NCBI RefSeq assembly: GCF_036199905.1
Contig: NZ_CP108109.1
Location: forward strand, 1,674,001 to 1,738,000
DNA: 64,000 nucleotides
Direction of reading: 5' to 3'
Origin: Streptomyces sp. NBC_00223
GTDB taxonomy: Bacteria; Actinomycetota; Actinomycetes; Streptomycetales; Streptomycetaceae
Shown here: piece after piece, positions 1-8,230 of the stretch
Layout of the letters: each line of letters opens with the position of its first letter
Numbering within the stretch: position 1 is the stretch's first letter
Notes under the pieces: generated by a model
The model's database searches: none
Told to the model about the DNA's origin: nothing
The model's input: the letters and a program-made list of their open reading frames with translations, nothing else
Program-made: the position numbers and the translations under genes

Positions 1-826
1 CGCGCTGGACATGGCCGAGGACGGTGGTCCTGGCCTCCTTGCCGGTACGTTTCTCGATCTGGCCGGCCAGCCACTCGCCGATCCCGGAGAGCCGGACATG
101 GCCGAAGGAGTCCAGCGTGCCGTCCTTGAGCACCATGTCGCCGTCGCGCGGCATCGCCCCCTCGGCGACCACCACGATCGGCGCGTAACGGATCTTGAAG
201 CGGCTCTCCACCCAGGCGCACACCTGGTCGAGGTCGAAGCGCTGTTCGGGGATGAGGATGACATTGGCGCCGCCGGCCAGGCCGGAGTGCAGGGCTATCC
301 AGCCCGCGTGACGTCCCATCACCTCCACCACCAGCACCCGCATATGGGACTCGGCGGTGGTGTGCAGCCGGTCGATGGCCTCGGTGGCGATATTGACCGC
401 CGTGTCGAAGCCGAAGGTGTAGTCGGTGGCGGACAGGTCGTTGTCGATGGTCTTGGGGACCCCGACGCAGGGCACACCGTGCTCTTCCCACAGTTCGGCG
501 GCCACTCCGAGGGTGTCCTCGCCGCCGATGACGATCAGCGCGTCGACGCCCTCCTCCGCCAGGTGCTCCTTGACCCGGCGGGCGCCGCCCTCGATCTTGA
601 GCGGGTTGGTGCGTGAGGAGCCGAGTATGGTGCCGCCGCGCGGGAGTATGCCGCGGACGGCCGGGATGTCGAGACGTACGGTGTCCCCTTCGAGGGGACC
701 ACGCCAGCCGTCGTGGAAGCCGGTGAAGTCGAACCCGTACTCCTGGACGCCTTTACGGACGATGCCGCGGATGACCGCGTTGAGGCCGGGGCAGTCTCCG
801 CCGCCGGTCAGGACTCCGACCCGCAT
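1..826 (-). CDS. pfkA: 6-phosphofructokinase, 3' end outside the window
   Basis: Phosphorylates fructose 6-phosphate to fructose 1,6-bisphosphate in glycolysis. About 275 codons are visible from the ATG; the C-terminal quarter lies beyond the window. Family motifs are present in order: GGGDCPGLN near residue 8, IGGEDTLG near 99, PKTIDND near 125, and MGRHAGWIALHSG further on. Aligned by eye to E. coli PfkA, the residue equivalent to Gly104 is Asp and the one equivalent to Gly124 is Lys. In the literature this pairing is associated with pyrophosphate-dependent or mixed enzymes rather than strictly ATP-dependent ones, so the phosphoryl donor is open. A GGGAAG ribosome site precedes the ATG. It lies 69 bp downstream of macR, in the same direction. 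Confidence 0.93.
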   Translation of the reverse strand, partial: MRVGVLTGGGDCPGLNAVIRGIVRKGVQEYGFDFTGFHDGWRGPLEGDTVRLDIPAVRGILPRGGTILGSSRTNPLKIEGGARRVKEHLAEEGVDALIVIGGEDTLGVAAELWEEHGVPCVGVPKTIDNDLSATDYTFGFDTAVNIATEAIDRLHTTAESHMRVLVVEVMGRHAGWIALHSGLAGGANVILIPEQRFDLDQVCAWVESRFKIRYAPIVVVAEGAMPRDGDMVLKDGTLDSFGHVRLSGIGEWLAGQIEKRTGKEARTTVLGHVQR

Positions 827-895
827 GGACTCTTCCCTTCGTCGCAAGCCAGCTGTGCCGGATGTGCAACCTCCGCCACGCTAGCGTGACTTTCG

Positions 896-1618
896 TCACA
901 TGGCGCCGCTCCTGCCGTCGTCCTCGTCGTTGTCAAGACCGCGCTCGATCGCGTATCGGACAAGCTCGACCCGGTTGTGCAACTGGAGCTTGCCGAGGGT
1001 GTTCTGCACATGGTTCTGCACGGTTCGGTGCGAAATGACCAGGCGTTGGGCGATCTGTTTGTAACTCAGACCCTTCGCGACCAGTCGCAGCACCTCGGTC
1101 TCGCGGTCGGTCAGCCGGGGCGCCGCCGGCGCGTCGGCGGAGGCCCGCGGGGGTACGGTCGCGAGCCGGCGGTACTCGCCGAGCACCAGCCCGGCCAGGC
1201 CCGGAGTGAAGACCGGGTCGCCCACGGCGGTGCTGCGCACGGCCTCGACCAGCTCGTCGCGGCCCGCCGACTTGAGCAGATAGCCGGTCGCGCCGGATTT
1301 GACCGCTTCCAGTACGTCGGTGTGCTCGCCGCTCGCGGAGAGCACCAGGACCCGGACGGCGGGATCGTGCGCCACGACGTCCTTGCAGACCTGCACACCG
1401 GACGCGCCGGGCAGGTTGAGGTCGAGGACGAGCACCTGCGGGCGGGCGGCGCGGGCCCGGCGGACGGCCTCGGGCCCGTCGCCCGCGGTGGCCACCACAT
1501 GGAACCCGGCCTCGGTCAGATCGCGGGCGACCGCGTCCCGCCACATCGGATGGTCGTCGACGACCATCACGGTCACGGGCACCTCGGGCCCGGTGTGTCC
1601 GGCGCTGCCGACCGTCAT
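896..1618 (-). CDS. macR: MacR-like NarL/FixJ-family response regulator
   Basis: DNA-binding response regulator of 240 aa. The receiver domain spans about residues 14-130, with the acidic pocket VDDHP, phospho-acceptor Asp in VLVLDLNLPG and switch Lys in GYLLKSA. A LuxR-type HTH covers about 168-230 (LTDRETEVLRLVAKGLSYKQIA, then VISHRTVQNHVQ). Its ATG overlaps the stop of the sensor kinase gene in ATGA, so the pair is translationally coupled. Position beside pfkA and a DUF5931-type kinase matches, from memory, S. coelicolor MacRS (SCO2120/SCO2121), which affects morphological differentiation and actinorhodin production. The symbol rests on that synteny and on the kinase type. Confidence 0.88.
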   Translation of the reverse strand: MTVGSAGHTGPEVPVTVMVVDDHPMWRDAVARDLTEAGFHVVATAGDGPEAVRRARAARPQVLVLDLNLPGASGVQVCKDVVAHDPAVRVLVLSASGEHTDVLEAVKSGATGYLLKSAGRDELVEAVRSTAVGDPVFTPGLAGLVLGEYRRLATVPPRASADAPAAPRLTDRETEVLRLVAKGLSYKQIAQRLVISHRTVQNHVQNTLGKLQLHNRVELVRYAIERGLDNDEDDGRSGAM

Positions 1619-3447
1619 GGTGTCTGTCCCCTGTTCGCATCAGTAAGTTCGGCCTCCGGCCCGAGCGGAAGTACGAGCCCCGGCCCGGACGGGGGCACGG
1701 GCCCAGGCCCGGACCCGGTTCCACCCGGCGGGACGGCACCTGCCGCCGGCGCGGCCTCCGGCCCGGGCGGGGGCACGGGCCCAGGTGGAGACACGGGCCC
1801 CGGCCCGGACGGGGGCACGGGCCCAGGTGGGGACACGGGCCCCGGCCCGGACCCGGTTCCACCCGGCGGGACGGCATCTGCCACCGGCCCGGACAGGGGC
1901 ATCTCGCCCGGTGAAGACACCGGCCCCGGCCCGGACCCGGTTCCATCCGGCGGGACGGCATCTGCCGGCGGCGCGGCCTCCGGCCCGGGCGGGGGCACGG
2001 CCCCCGATGAAGACACGGGCCCCGGCCCGGACAGGGGCACGGCCCCAGGTGGAGACACGGGCCCCGGCCCGGACCCGGTTCCACCCGGCGGGACGGCATC
2101 TGCCACCGGCCCGGACAGGGGCATCTCGCCCGGTGAAGACACCGGCCTCGGCCCGGACGGGGGCACGGCCCCAGGTGGAGACACGGGCCCCGGTCCGGAC
2201 CCGGTTCCATCCGGCGGGACGGCATCTGCCGGCGGCGCGGCCATCGGCGCGGGTACGGATTCGCGCTTCGGGCTCTGCGGCGGTACGGGCGCCGCGTCCC
2301 CCGATGGTCTCGGTAGGCGCAGTTCGACCTCCGTGCCCTGGCCGGGGACCGACAGCAGCTCGGCCGAGCCGCCCAGGTCGCGCAGCCGGCCGCGGATGGA
2401 CTGGGCGACGCCGAGCCGCCCCTCGTCCTCGGCGGCGGCGAGCCGGCCCGCGGCGATGCCGGGGCCGTCGTCCCGCACGGTGACCAGGACCGTGTCCGGT
2501 TCGTCCTCGACCAGGATCCACGCCTGGGCCCGCTCCCCGGCGTGCCTGCGCACGTTGTCCAGCGCGGCGCCGACCGCGGCGGCCAGTTCGGCGGCGGCCT
2601 CGGGCGGAAGCAGGACGGGCGTGCCGGGCGCGGACAGGGTGACCAGGGCGGAGGCGTAGGGCGCGAGCAGCGTACGCAGATCTTCCGGACCCGGCGGACG
2701 GACGTCGCCGTCCCCGGCGGCCCGGCGCGGCGGTGGCGTGCCGGAGATCAGATAGCGCAGGGCGACCTCCTGTTCCCCGGCCAGCCTGCCGAGTTCGGCG
2801 GCCTCTCCCCCGGCCCGGTCGCCGCGGCGCTGGACCATGGCGAGCACCTGGAGCACCCCGTCGTGGATGTCGCGGGCGAGCCGTTCGCGCTCGCGGGTGG
2901 CGGCCTCGATCTGGAGGGCCTGGGCGAGGGTGCGTTCACTGGCCCTGGCGACCTCGACCACATAGCCGATGGCGATGCTCGCGACCCAGACCAGCACCAG
3001 GTTGTGCAGGGTGTCGCGGCTGGGGGTGCCGCCGCGTTCGGCGATGTCGGCGACCGCGACAAGGGTGGAGGCGAGCGCGGCCCACCGCCAGCCGCCCTTG
3101 ATCGCGAAGGCCAGCACCGAGCCCGCGGTCCATATCGACGGCAGCGTGAAGGCGCCCTGCGCGATCCGTTCCGGGGTGTCCACGAAGGCCGTGAGCAGTA
3201 CCCCGGTCAGCGCGATCGTCAGGTCGGCGGCCAGAAAGCGCTTGGTGCAGCGCTCGGCGTTCCTGACCCGGCCGAGGGTGGCCACGGTCCATACGGCGAG
3301 CAGCGCCATGAACGCGCCGGCCGGCAGCGGATGGCGCAGCTCGCCGTACGCCAGGACGTACAGCGCGATCGCGTAGCCGCAGGTGAGGACGCGGTAGGCG
3401 AGCAGGGCCCGCCACAGCGGCTGTTCGACGGACATCCGCATGGCCAC
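1615..3447 (-). CDS. macS: MacS-like sensor histidine kinase with long Pro/Gly-rich C-terminal tail
   Basis: Membrane sensor kinase of 610 aa, partner of the adjacent response regulator. About five hydrophobic segments lie in the first 160 residues. A NarL-class dimerisation/phospho-acceptor helix follows (RERERLARDIHDGVLQ, His near 195), then an HATPase domain to about residue 380 (DNVRRHA, DDGPGIAAG). A normal family member would end near 385-400. Here about 225 extra residues follow, made almost only of Pro, Gly, Ser, Val and Ala, with the core GTGSGPGPV occurring five times. The reading frame stays open through the repeat to the ATGA overlap with macR, so the tail is probably translated. 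A repeat-expansion artefact of assembly is possible but less likely. Confidence 0.87.
   Translation of the reverse strand: MAMRMSVEQPLWRALLAYRVLTCGYAIALYVLAYGELRHPLPAGAFMALLAVWTVATLGRVRNAERCTKRFLAADLTIALTGVLLTAFVDTPERIAQGAFTLPSIWTAGSVLAFAIKGGWRWAALASTLVAVADIAERGGTPSRDTLHNLVLVWVASIAIGYVVEVARASERTLAQALQIEAATRERERLARDIHDGVLQVLAMVQRRGDRAGGEAAELGRLAGEQEVALRYLISGTPPPRRAAGDGDVRPPGPEDLRTLLAPYASALVTLSAPGTPVLLPPEAAAELAAAVGAALDNVRRHAGERAQAWILVEDEPDTVLVTVRDDGPGIAAGRLAAAEDEGRLGVAQSIRGRLRDLGGSAELLSVPGQGTEVELRLPRPSGDAAPVPPQSPKRESVPAPMAAPPADAVPPDGTGSGPGPVSPPGAVPPSGPRPVSSPGEMPLSGPVADAVPPGGTGSGPGPVSPPGAVPLSGPGPVSSSGAVPPPGPEAAPPADAVPPDGTGSGPGPVSSPGEMPLSGPVADAVPPGGTGSGPGPVSPPGPVPPSGPGPVSPPGPVPPPGPEAAPAAGAVPPGGTGSGPGPVPPSGPGLVLPLGPEAELTDANRGQTP
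1690..2245. repeat. Coding minisatellite in the 3' third of macS
   Basis: Imperfect direct repeats built around a conserved core (ggcccggacccggttcc followed by ggcgggacgg) recur near 1708, 1850, 1930, 2070 and 2200. They are separated by variable GGC/CCG-rich segments, so the composite unit is roughly 80-140 bp. All copies keep the macS frame and encode the Pro/Gly/Ser tail. The repeat also creates long spurious open frames on both strands. Confidence 0.8.
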
Positions 3448-3469
3448 GCGGTCCTCCCCTTCGGCGTGG

Positions 3470-4252
3470 TCAGGAGCCGGACGGCCGCTCCGGCGGCCCG
3501 GGCTGCTCCGGCCCGTCGGCGGCCGACCCGTCGGCGGCCGGGCCGTCCCCGGCGGCGCTCTTGGCGGCCTCGGCGATCCGGCGCTTGGCGGCGGTGGCGT
3601 AGATGTCCACGTACTCCTGGCCGGAGAGCTTCATGATCTCGTACATCACCTCGTCGGTGACCGAGCGCAGGATGAAGCGGTCGCCCTCCATGCCGCGATA
3701 GCGGCTGAAGTCGAGCGGCCGGCCGATCCGGATGCCCGGCCGGATGGAGAGCTTGGGCATCACCTGGCCGACCGGCTGGACCTTCTCGGTGTCGATCATC
3801 GCGACCGGGATCACCGGGGCGCCGCTGGCCAGCGCGACCCGGGCCAGACCGCCGGGCTTGCCGCGGTAGAGCCGGCCGTCGGGCGAGCGGGTGCCCTCGG
3901 GGTAGATGCCGAACAGTTCGCCGCGCTCCAGCACCGCGAGACCGCTCTTGACCGCGGCCTCACCGGCGCCGCGCGCCCCCGAGCGGTCGACCGGCAGCTG
4001 CCCGACGCCCTTGAAGAAAGCGGCCGTCAACTTGCCCTTGACCCCGGGCGAGGTGAAGTACTCCGCCTTCGCGATGAAGGTGACCTTGCGGTCGAGCATC
4101 GCGGGCAGGAAGAAGGAGTCGGAGAACGACAGATGGTTGCTGGCGAGGATCGCCGGGCCCTCCCGGGGGATGTTCTCCATCCCCTCCACCCATGGGCGGA
4201 ACGCCGCCTTGAGCGGCGAGCCAATCACGATCTTCATCGCGCCGTAGAACAA
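3470..4252 (-). CDS. 1-acyl-sn-glycerol-3-phosphate acyltransferase (PlsC family)
   Basis: Predicted membrane-associated lysophosphatidate acyltransferase of phospholipid synthesis, 260 aa. The HX4D motif appears as SNHLSFSD near residue 37, and the glycerophosphate-binding motif as PEGTRSPDG near 120. A TTG start is chosen because AGGAGG lies 5 nt upstream; the alternative ATG five codons later is 20 nt from that site. The last 30 residues are a low-complexity Ala/Asp/Gly/Pro tail. The gene precedes macS in the same direction with a 22-bp gap. Family membership is clear; the acyl acceptor is inferred. Confidence 0.85.
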   Translation of the reverse strand: MFYGAMKIVIGSPLKAAFRPWVEGMENIPREGPAILASNHLSFSDSFFLPAMLDRKVTFIAKAEYFTSPGVKGKLTAAFFKGVGQLPVDRSGARGAGEAAVKSGLAVLERGELFGIYPEGTRSPDGRLYRGKPGGLARVALASGAPVIPVAMIDTEKVQPVGQVMPKLSIRPGIRIGRPLDFSRYRGMEGDRFILRSVTDEVMYEIMKLSGQEYVDIYATAAKRRIAEAAKSAAGDGPAADGSAADGPEQPGPPERPSGS

Positions 4253-4429
4253 CCCAGCCTCCTGTTTCCGACGCCAAGACCTTAACGCCCCCGCACACCG
4301 CTCCCGCCCAGGCGGCGCCCGTGCCCGTCCGGCTCCGGGGAGGGCTTACCGCTTGGTATCGCGGCCGCGTACGCTGATACCTCCGACCTCCGTGTACCCG
4401 CGTAAGCGTCCTTGAACAGGAGACCCACG
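4253..4429. other. Divergent intergenic region, acyltransferase/esterase
   Basis: This 177-bp spacer separates two divergently transcribed genes and must hold both promoters. It contains the AGGAGG site for the leftward gene (about 4258-4263) and a CAGGAGA site for the rightward gene (about 4417-4423). I see no convincing operator or terminator. Confidence 0.5.
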
Positions 4430-5197
4430 GTGCCGCTCATGCCCGGAGCCGAACCGTACCGCCATGACGGCGGCGAGACCGGCGTCCTGCTCTGCCACGG
4501 TTTCACCGGCACCCCGCAGTCCATGCGTCCCTGGGGCGCCTACCTGGCGGAACGCGGACTGACCGTCTCCGTACCGCTGCTGCCCGGGCACGGCACCCGC
4601 TGGCAGGAGATGCAGATGACCGGGTGGCAGGACTGGTACGCGGAGGTGGACCGCGAGTTGCGGTCGCTGACCGGGCGCTGTGCGCGGGTGTTCGTCTGCG
4701 GGATGTCGATGGGCGGGGCGCTGGCGCTGCGGCTGGCCGAGAAGCACGGGACGGCGATCAGCGGGATCGTGCTGGTCAACCCCTCGGTGAAGGCGGACAG
4801 TCTGCAGCTCAAGGCGGTTCCGGTGATCCGGCACCTGGTGCCGTCGGTGGCGGGCATCGCCAGTGACATCGCGCGCGAGGGCGGCAGTGAGGTCGGGTAC
4901 GCGCGCACGCCGCTGCACGCGGTGCACTCGCTGAGCCGGTTCTGGCGGATCGTCCGGGCCGGTCTGCCGCAGGTCACCCAGCCGCTGCTGCTTCTGCACA
5001 GCCGGGTCGACCATGTCGTGCACCCCTCCAACTCCGCGGTGGTGCTGGGCAAGGTGTCGTCCACGGATGTCACCGAGCGGGTGCTGGAACGCAGCTACCA
5101 CGTGGCCACGCTCGACCATGACGCCGACCGTATTTTCAGCGAGTCGTACGACTTTATCGAGCGCCTTTCCGCCAAGGAGGGTACGGCCGGTGGCTGA
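4430..5197 (+). CDS. Alpha/beta hydrolase, carboxylesterase/monoacylglycerol lipase type
   Basis: Soluble serine esterase of 255 aa. The oxyanion-hole segment HGFTG is near residue 25, the nucleophile elbow GMSMGG near 93, an acidic residue in HSRVDHVV near 195, and the likely catalytic His in SYHVATLDHD near 225. Size and motifs resemble Est30-like esterases. The GTG at 4430 follows AGGAG at 7 nt spacing; a TTG 18 nt upstream would place the ribosome site inside the gene. The gene overlaps the next CDS by 8 bp. Substrate unknown; proximity to a lysophosphatidate acyltransferase hints at lipid turnover. Confidence 0.82.
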   Translation: MPLMPGAEPYRHDGGETGVLLCHGFTGTPQSMRPWGAYLAERGLTVSVPLLPGHGTRWQEMQMTGWQDWYAEVDRELRSLTGRCARVFVCGMSMGGALALRLAEKHGTAISGIVLVNPSVKADSLQLKAVPVIRHLVPSVAGIASDIAREGGSEVGYARTPLHAVHSLSRFWRIVRAGLPQVTQPLLLLHSRVDHVVHPSNSAVVLGKVSSTDVTERVLERSYHVATLDHDADRIFSESYDFIERLSAKEGTAGG

Positions 5198-5741
5198 CCG
5201 CGAGGACGAGGACGCCACCCCGCAGGAGGAGCCTGCCCGTCCGCCGCTGGACGAGGACGCGGCGTGGGCCGCGCTGGTCGCCGGGTTCGACAAGGACCCG
5301 GAGCCGGGCGCGGAGCCGTCCTGGCCGGACGCGGAGAACGTACGGCCGGCCGACAAGCGCGACGCGGAGGAGGACGGGGAGGAGGGTGACGGGCCGGGCG
5401 CGGTCGCCACGGCGCTGACGGCGAACCGCAGCATCGTCATCCACCCGGTCATCCAGGGGCCGCGGGACTACGAACTCGCCGACAACGACGAGGACGAGCA
5501 CTTCGTGCCGCCGGAGCCGCCGCCGCTGCCGGAGGCCGACGTCACGACGAAGTTCGCGTGGGTCGCGGTGCTCGGGGGGCCGTTGCTGCTGATCGCCTTC
5601 ATGATGCTGCAGTTCGAATTGCAGTGGTGGACGATTACGCTCGGCATCGGCGGGTTCCTCGGCGGGTTCACGACGCTGGTTGCCCGGATGCGGACCGGGG
5701 AGGACGACGACGACCTCCCCGGCGGCGGCGCGGTGGTCTGA
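5190..5741 (+). CDS. Hypothetical acidic protein with two C-terminal membrane segments
   Basis: A 183-aa protein of unknown function. The first 110 residues are rich in Asp, Glu and Pro and probably disordered and cytosolic. Two hydrophobic stretches follow near residues 121-143 (KFAWVAVLGGPLLLIAF) and 148-168 (TLGIGGFLGGFTTLVARM), then a short acidic tail. GTG at 5190 is preceded by AAGGAGG at 9 nt and overlaps the upstream esterase by 8 bp, so the two are likely co-translated. It resembles unnamed small Streptomyces membrane proteins; I cannot assign a role. Confidence 0.75.
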   Translation: MADREDEDATPQEEPARPPLDEDAAWAALVAGFDKDPEPGAEPSWPDAENVRPADKRDAEEDGEEGDGPGAVATALTANRSIVIHPVIQGPRDYELADNDEDEHFVPPEPPPLPEADVTTKFAWVAVLGGPLLLIAFMMLQFELQWWTITLGIGGFLGGFTTLVARMRTGEDDDDLPGGGAVV

Positions 5742-5754
5742 CCCCCGCTCCCCC

Positions 5755-5943
5755 TCTGCCCTCAATCGCCGGGCGGGCTGGTCTGGGGCAACGCGAGCAA
5801 AACTCAGCCCGCCCGGCGATTGAAAGCAGTGGCGTGACAAGGCCGAGAAGGTCGACCAAATCCAAGCCCGCCCGGCGTTTGAGGGCAGAGGAAGCCCGGC
5901 CGGCGATTGAGGGCAGGATCAGCCCGGCCGGCGATTGAGGCCG
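5755..5943. repeat. Cluster of five extragenic palindromic repeat units
   Basis: Five copies of a 20-25-bp unit with core gcccgcccggcg(a/t)ttgagggc occur near 5758, 5805, 5863, 5892 and 5920. The first is inverted relative to the rest, so units 1 and 2 can form a long hairpin. The same unit forms a second cluster at 22710-22813. The cluster lies between convergent genes and its right edge is inside the 3' end of the exonuclease/phosphatase-family gene. Confidence 0.85.
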
Positions 5944-6692
5944 CTCGCGGGGACGCGCAACGCGGCCAGCACGGGCAAGTGATCCGTCGCGGCCCGGAGA
6001 TCCGCCTCGGTGACGCCGGGCACCCCGCCCGGCACCCCGCACCCCAACACCTCGACCCCCGCGGAAGCGAACACCGCGTCGATCCGCTCCCTCGCGTCCC
6101 CCGGCACGGACGTGAACTCCCCGCCCCAGGGCTCCGTGGCCCACCCGTCCTGGAGAACCGCGGCCACGCGGGAGAACGCCCGCCCGCCGGGCCGGTCGTT
6201 GAGGTCCGCGCCGACCACGGCGTACGGCTCCCCGAGCGCCTCGACCCGGTCGAGCAACAGCCCGGCCTGCACGTGGCGTTCGGCCGCGGACAGACTGAGA
6301 TGCGCGCTGAGCACGGAGAACCGCGCCCCGCCGATCCGTACCACGGCGGTGGCGAACCCCCGTTGGTGCAGCCCCGGCGTGCGCGGCAGAAGCACGTCCT
6401 CCGCGCGCTCGACATGAGCGCGCAGGGACGAGAGGATCATCGGTCCGGCGGCGGGCGCACCGCCCGTCACGTACACCAGACCGCTCGCGCGAGCGAGGCC
6501 GGCCGCGGCCTTACGCCATCGGAAGAACCGCGGTGCCTCTTGGATCAGGACGAGATCGGGGGCGCAGGCACGGATCACCCGGGCCAGCGCCGCCGTGTCG
6601 TCCCGCAGGGAACGGACGTTGTAACTGAGTACGCGGACGACCGCCGAGCCTCCGGGCTCGGTGGCGGAGCTCGGCAGATCCCCCGCGCTCAT
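5919..6692 (-). CDS. Endonuclease/exonuclease/phosphatase family protein
   Basis: Predicted Mg-dependent phosphodiesterase of 257 aa. Family landmarks: Asn in LSYNVRSL near residue 24, Glu in LIQEAP near 50, the SAHLSLSA motif near 124, GADLNDRPGG near 159 and a C-terminal DHLP near 236. Substrate (DNA, phospholipid or other phosphodiester) is unclear. It starts 18 bp downstream of the glucokinase stop and is likely in its operon. The last residues, SGLNRRPG, and the stop codon are encoded by an extragenic repeat unit, so the C-terminus was probably reset by repeat insertion. Confidence 0.82.
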   Translation of the reverse strand: MSAGDLPSSATEPGGSAVVRVLSYNVRSLRDDTAALARVIRACAPDLVLIQEAPRFFRWRKAAAGLARASGLVYVTGGAPAAGPMILSSLRAHVERAEDVLLPRTPGLHQRGFATAVVRIGGARFSVLSAHLSLSAAERHVQAGLLLDRVEALGEPYAVVGADLNDRPGGRAFSRVAAVLQDGWATEPWGGEFTSVPGDARERIDAVFASAGVEVLGCGVPGGVPGVTEADLRAATDHLPVLAALRVPASGLNRRPG

Positions 6693-6709
6693 TCCCAGTT
6701 ACCCGCCCA

Positions 6710-7651
6710 TCAGCCCTGTCGTGCCAGGTCGGCCGCCCCGACGAGTCCGGCCTTGCCGCCGAGTTGCGCGGCGAGCACCTGGGCGTGCGGCCGCCACTCC
6801 CCGCCGATCAGCCAGCGCCGGAACGACTTGCGGATCGGGTCGAGGACCAGTTCGCCCTCGTCCGACACGCCGCCGCCGACGATGAAGGCGGACGGGTCGA
6901 AGAGCGAGGCCAGATCGGCCAGACCCGCACCGGCCCAGCGGGCCAGCTCCCGGAAGGAGTCGATGGCGACCTTGTCGCCCTGCCGGGCGGCGGCGCTGAT
7001 GTGCCGTCCCTCGATGCCCTCCGCGGTGCCGTCGCCCAGGGCGAGCAGCGCGGCCGCGTTCTCCGGAGTGGCGTTGGCCCGCTGCTTGGCGTAGCGGACC
7101 AGTGCGCGGCCGGAAGCGTACTGCTCCCAGCAGCCCTGGCTGCCGCACCCGCACAGCAGACCGTCGGGCACCACCCGGATGTGGCCGAACTCGGCCGCGA
7201 CCCCGAACCGGCCGCGGCGGAGCTTGTTGCCGATGATGATTCCGCCGCCCAGGCCCGTACCGAGAGTGATGCAGATCACATCGGAATGGCCCTGTCCGGC
7301 ACCGAATCTGTACTCGCCCCAGGCTGCCGCGTTGGCGTCGTTCTCCACCACGACGGGCAGGCCGACCCGCTGTTCGACCTTGTCCTTGAGCGCCTCGTGC
7401 CGCCAGTTGATGTTGGGGGCGAAGAGAACGGTGGCGCGCTTGTCGTCGACGTATCCGGCGGCACCGATGCCGACGGCCTCGATCTGGTGACCGGTGCTGA
7501 CCTGGCGAATCGCGTCCACGATCGCGTCGACGACGCCTTCGGGAGTCGACGGCGTCGGCACCTTGACCGTTTCGAGAATCGAGCCTTCCTCGTCGACCAC
7601 TCCGGCCGCGATTTTGGTGCCGCCGATGTCGACGCCGATGGTGAGTCCCAT
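6710..7651 (-). CDS. glkA: Glucokinase, ROK family
   Basis: ATP-dependent phosphorylation of glucose; in Streptomyces Glk also mediates glucose repression. The 313-aa protein begins with the phosphate-binding DIGGTKIAAG at 8-17. It has the ROK zinc motif CGCGSQGCWE near 165-174, a glucose-binding ENDANAA near 105 and the GTGLGGGIIIG loop near 132. Length is typical. It sits between a DUF5304-like gene upstream (54 bp gap) and the exonuclease-like gene downstream. Synteny with pfkA and macRS matches S. coelicolor SCO2126 from memory. Confidence 0.93.
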   Translation of the reverse strand: MGLTIGVDIGGTKIAAGVVDEEGSILETVKVPTPSTPEGVVDAIVDAIRQVSTGHQIEAVGIGAAGYVDDKRATVLFAPNINWRHEALKDKVEQRVGLPVVVENDANAAAWGEYRFGAGQGHSDVICITLGTGLGGGIIIGNKLRRGRFGVAAEFGHIRVVPDGLLCGCGSQGCWEQYASGRALVRYAKQRANATPENAAALLALGDGTAEGIEGRHISAAARQGDKVAIDSFRELARWAGAGLADLASLFDPSAFIVGGGVSDEGELVLDPIRKSFRRWLIGGEWRPHAQVLAAQLGGKAGLVGAADLARQG

Positions 7652-7705
7652 GTGTCCCTCAGTATTCGGTCGATCCCCGCTATGAGAACCGTACCGGAGA
7701 GGGGG

Positions 7706-8110
7706 TCAGTCGAGGTCTATGTGTTCAGCGGTTGAACGCGAGGAGCCTCCGCCGGAGGTCCAGCGGGCTTCCGCTTCGGCCACCGCGGAGCGGTATGCCG
7801 CCAGGAGTTCGGCCCCTGCGGCCGTCAGGTGGTCCACGACGTCCGGGTGGCGTTCCTTGATGGGTTCGACAACAGAACGAACCTGGGAGATGACGCCCTG
7901 GGCGGCCATCTGCACCGCGGGGTTGCGCAGCGTGGCCAGTCGGTCCGTGACAGCTTCGCCGACCGCCTCCGCGAAGCGGCGCAACTCCTCGGCCGCGCTG
8001 CCCGGGCCCTGGCCGGACTGCTGCCGCCGGCGGGCGTGCTCGGCGGCGATGTCCTCGGCGCTGGCCTTGGCCCACGCGTCGGCGTCGGGACGGTCCGTGG
8101 CTTCGCTCAT
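7706..8110 (-). CDS. DUF5304-like small protein
   Basis: A 134-aa protein of unknown function. It is mostly helical and charged, with one amphipathic region (AAEELRRFAEAVGEAVTDRL) and no signal peptide or membrane segment. ATG 8110 is chosen because GGAG lies about 6 nt upstream; a TTG four codons earlier has no ribosome site. It reads toward glkA and is probably co-transcribed with it. The family assignment is from memory of Streptomyces annotations at this locus. Confidence 0.75.
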   Translation of the reverse strand: MSEATDRPDADAWAKASAEDIAAEHARRRQQSGQGPGSAAEELRRFAEAVGEAVTDRLATLRNPAVQMAAQGVISQVRSVVEPIKERHPDVVDHLTAAGAELLAAYRSAVAEAEARWTSGGGSSRSTAEHIDLD

Positions 8111-8230
8111 GATCGGCTCCAAACGGGACGCTGCGGTCGTGGCGCCGGATTGTGCCTCGGCTCCCTTTCGACGTTACCCGAAGGGACGGGCGGACGGCCG
8201 GGACCCGGGTCCAGGCAGCGCGGGCAGGCG

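Noticed and set aside
933..2659. Long open frames across macR/macS in other frames
   Set aside because: They arise from the in-frame Pro/Gly minisatellite and overlap a clear two-component pair.
4346..5452. Large minus-strand frame opposite the esterase and hypothetical gene
   Set aside because: Shadow of two coupled plus-strand genes with good ribosome sites and, for the esterase, catalytic motifs.
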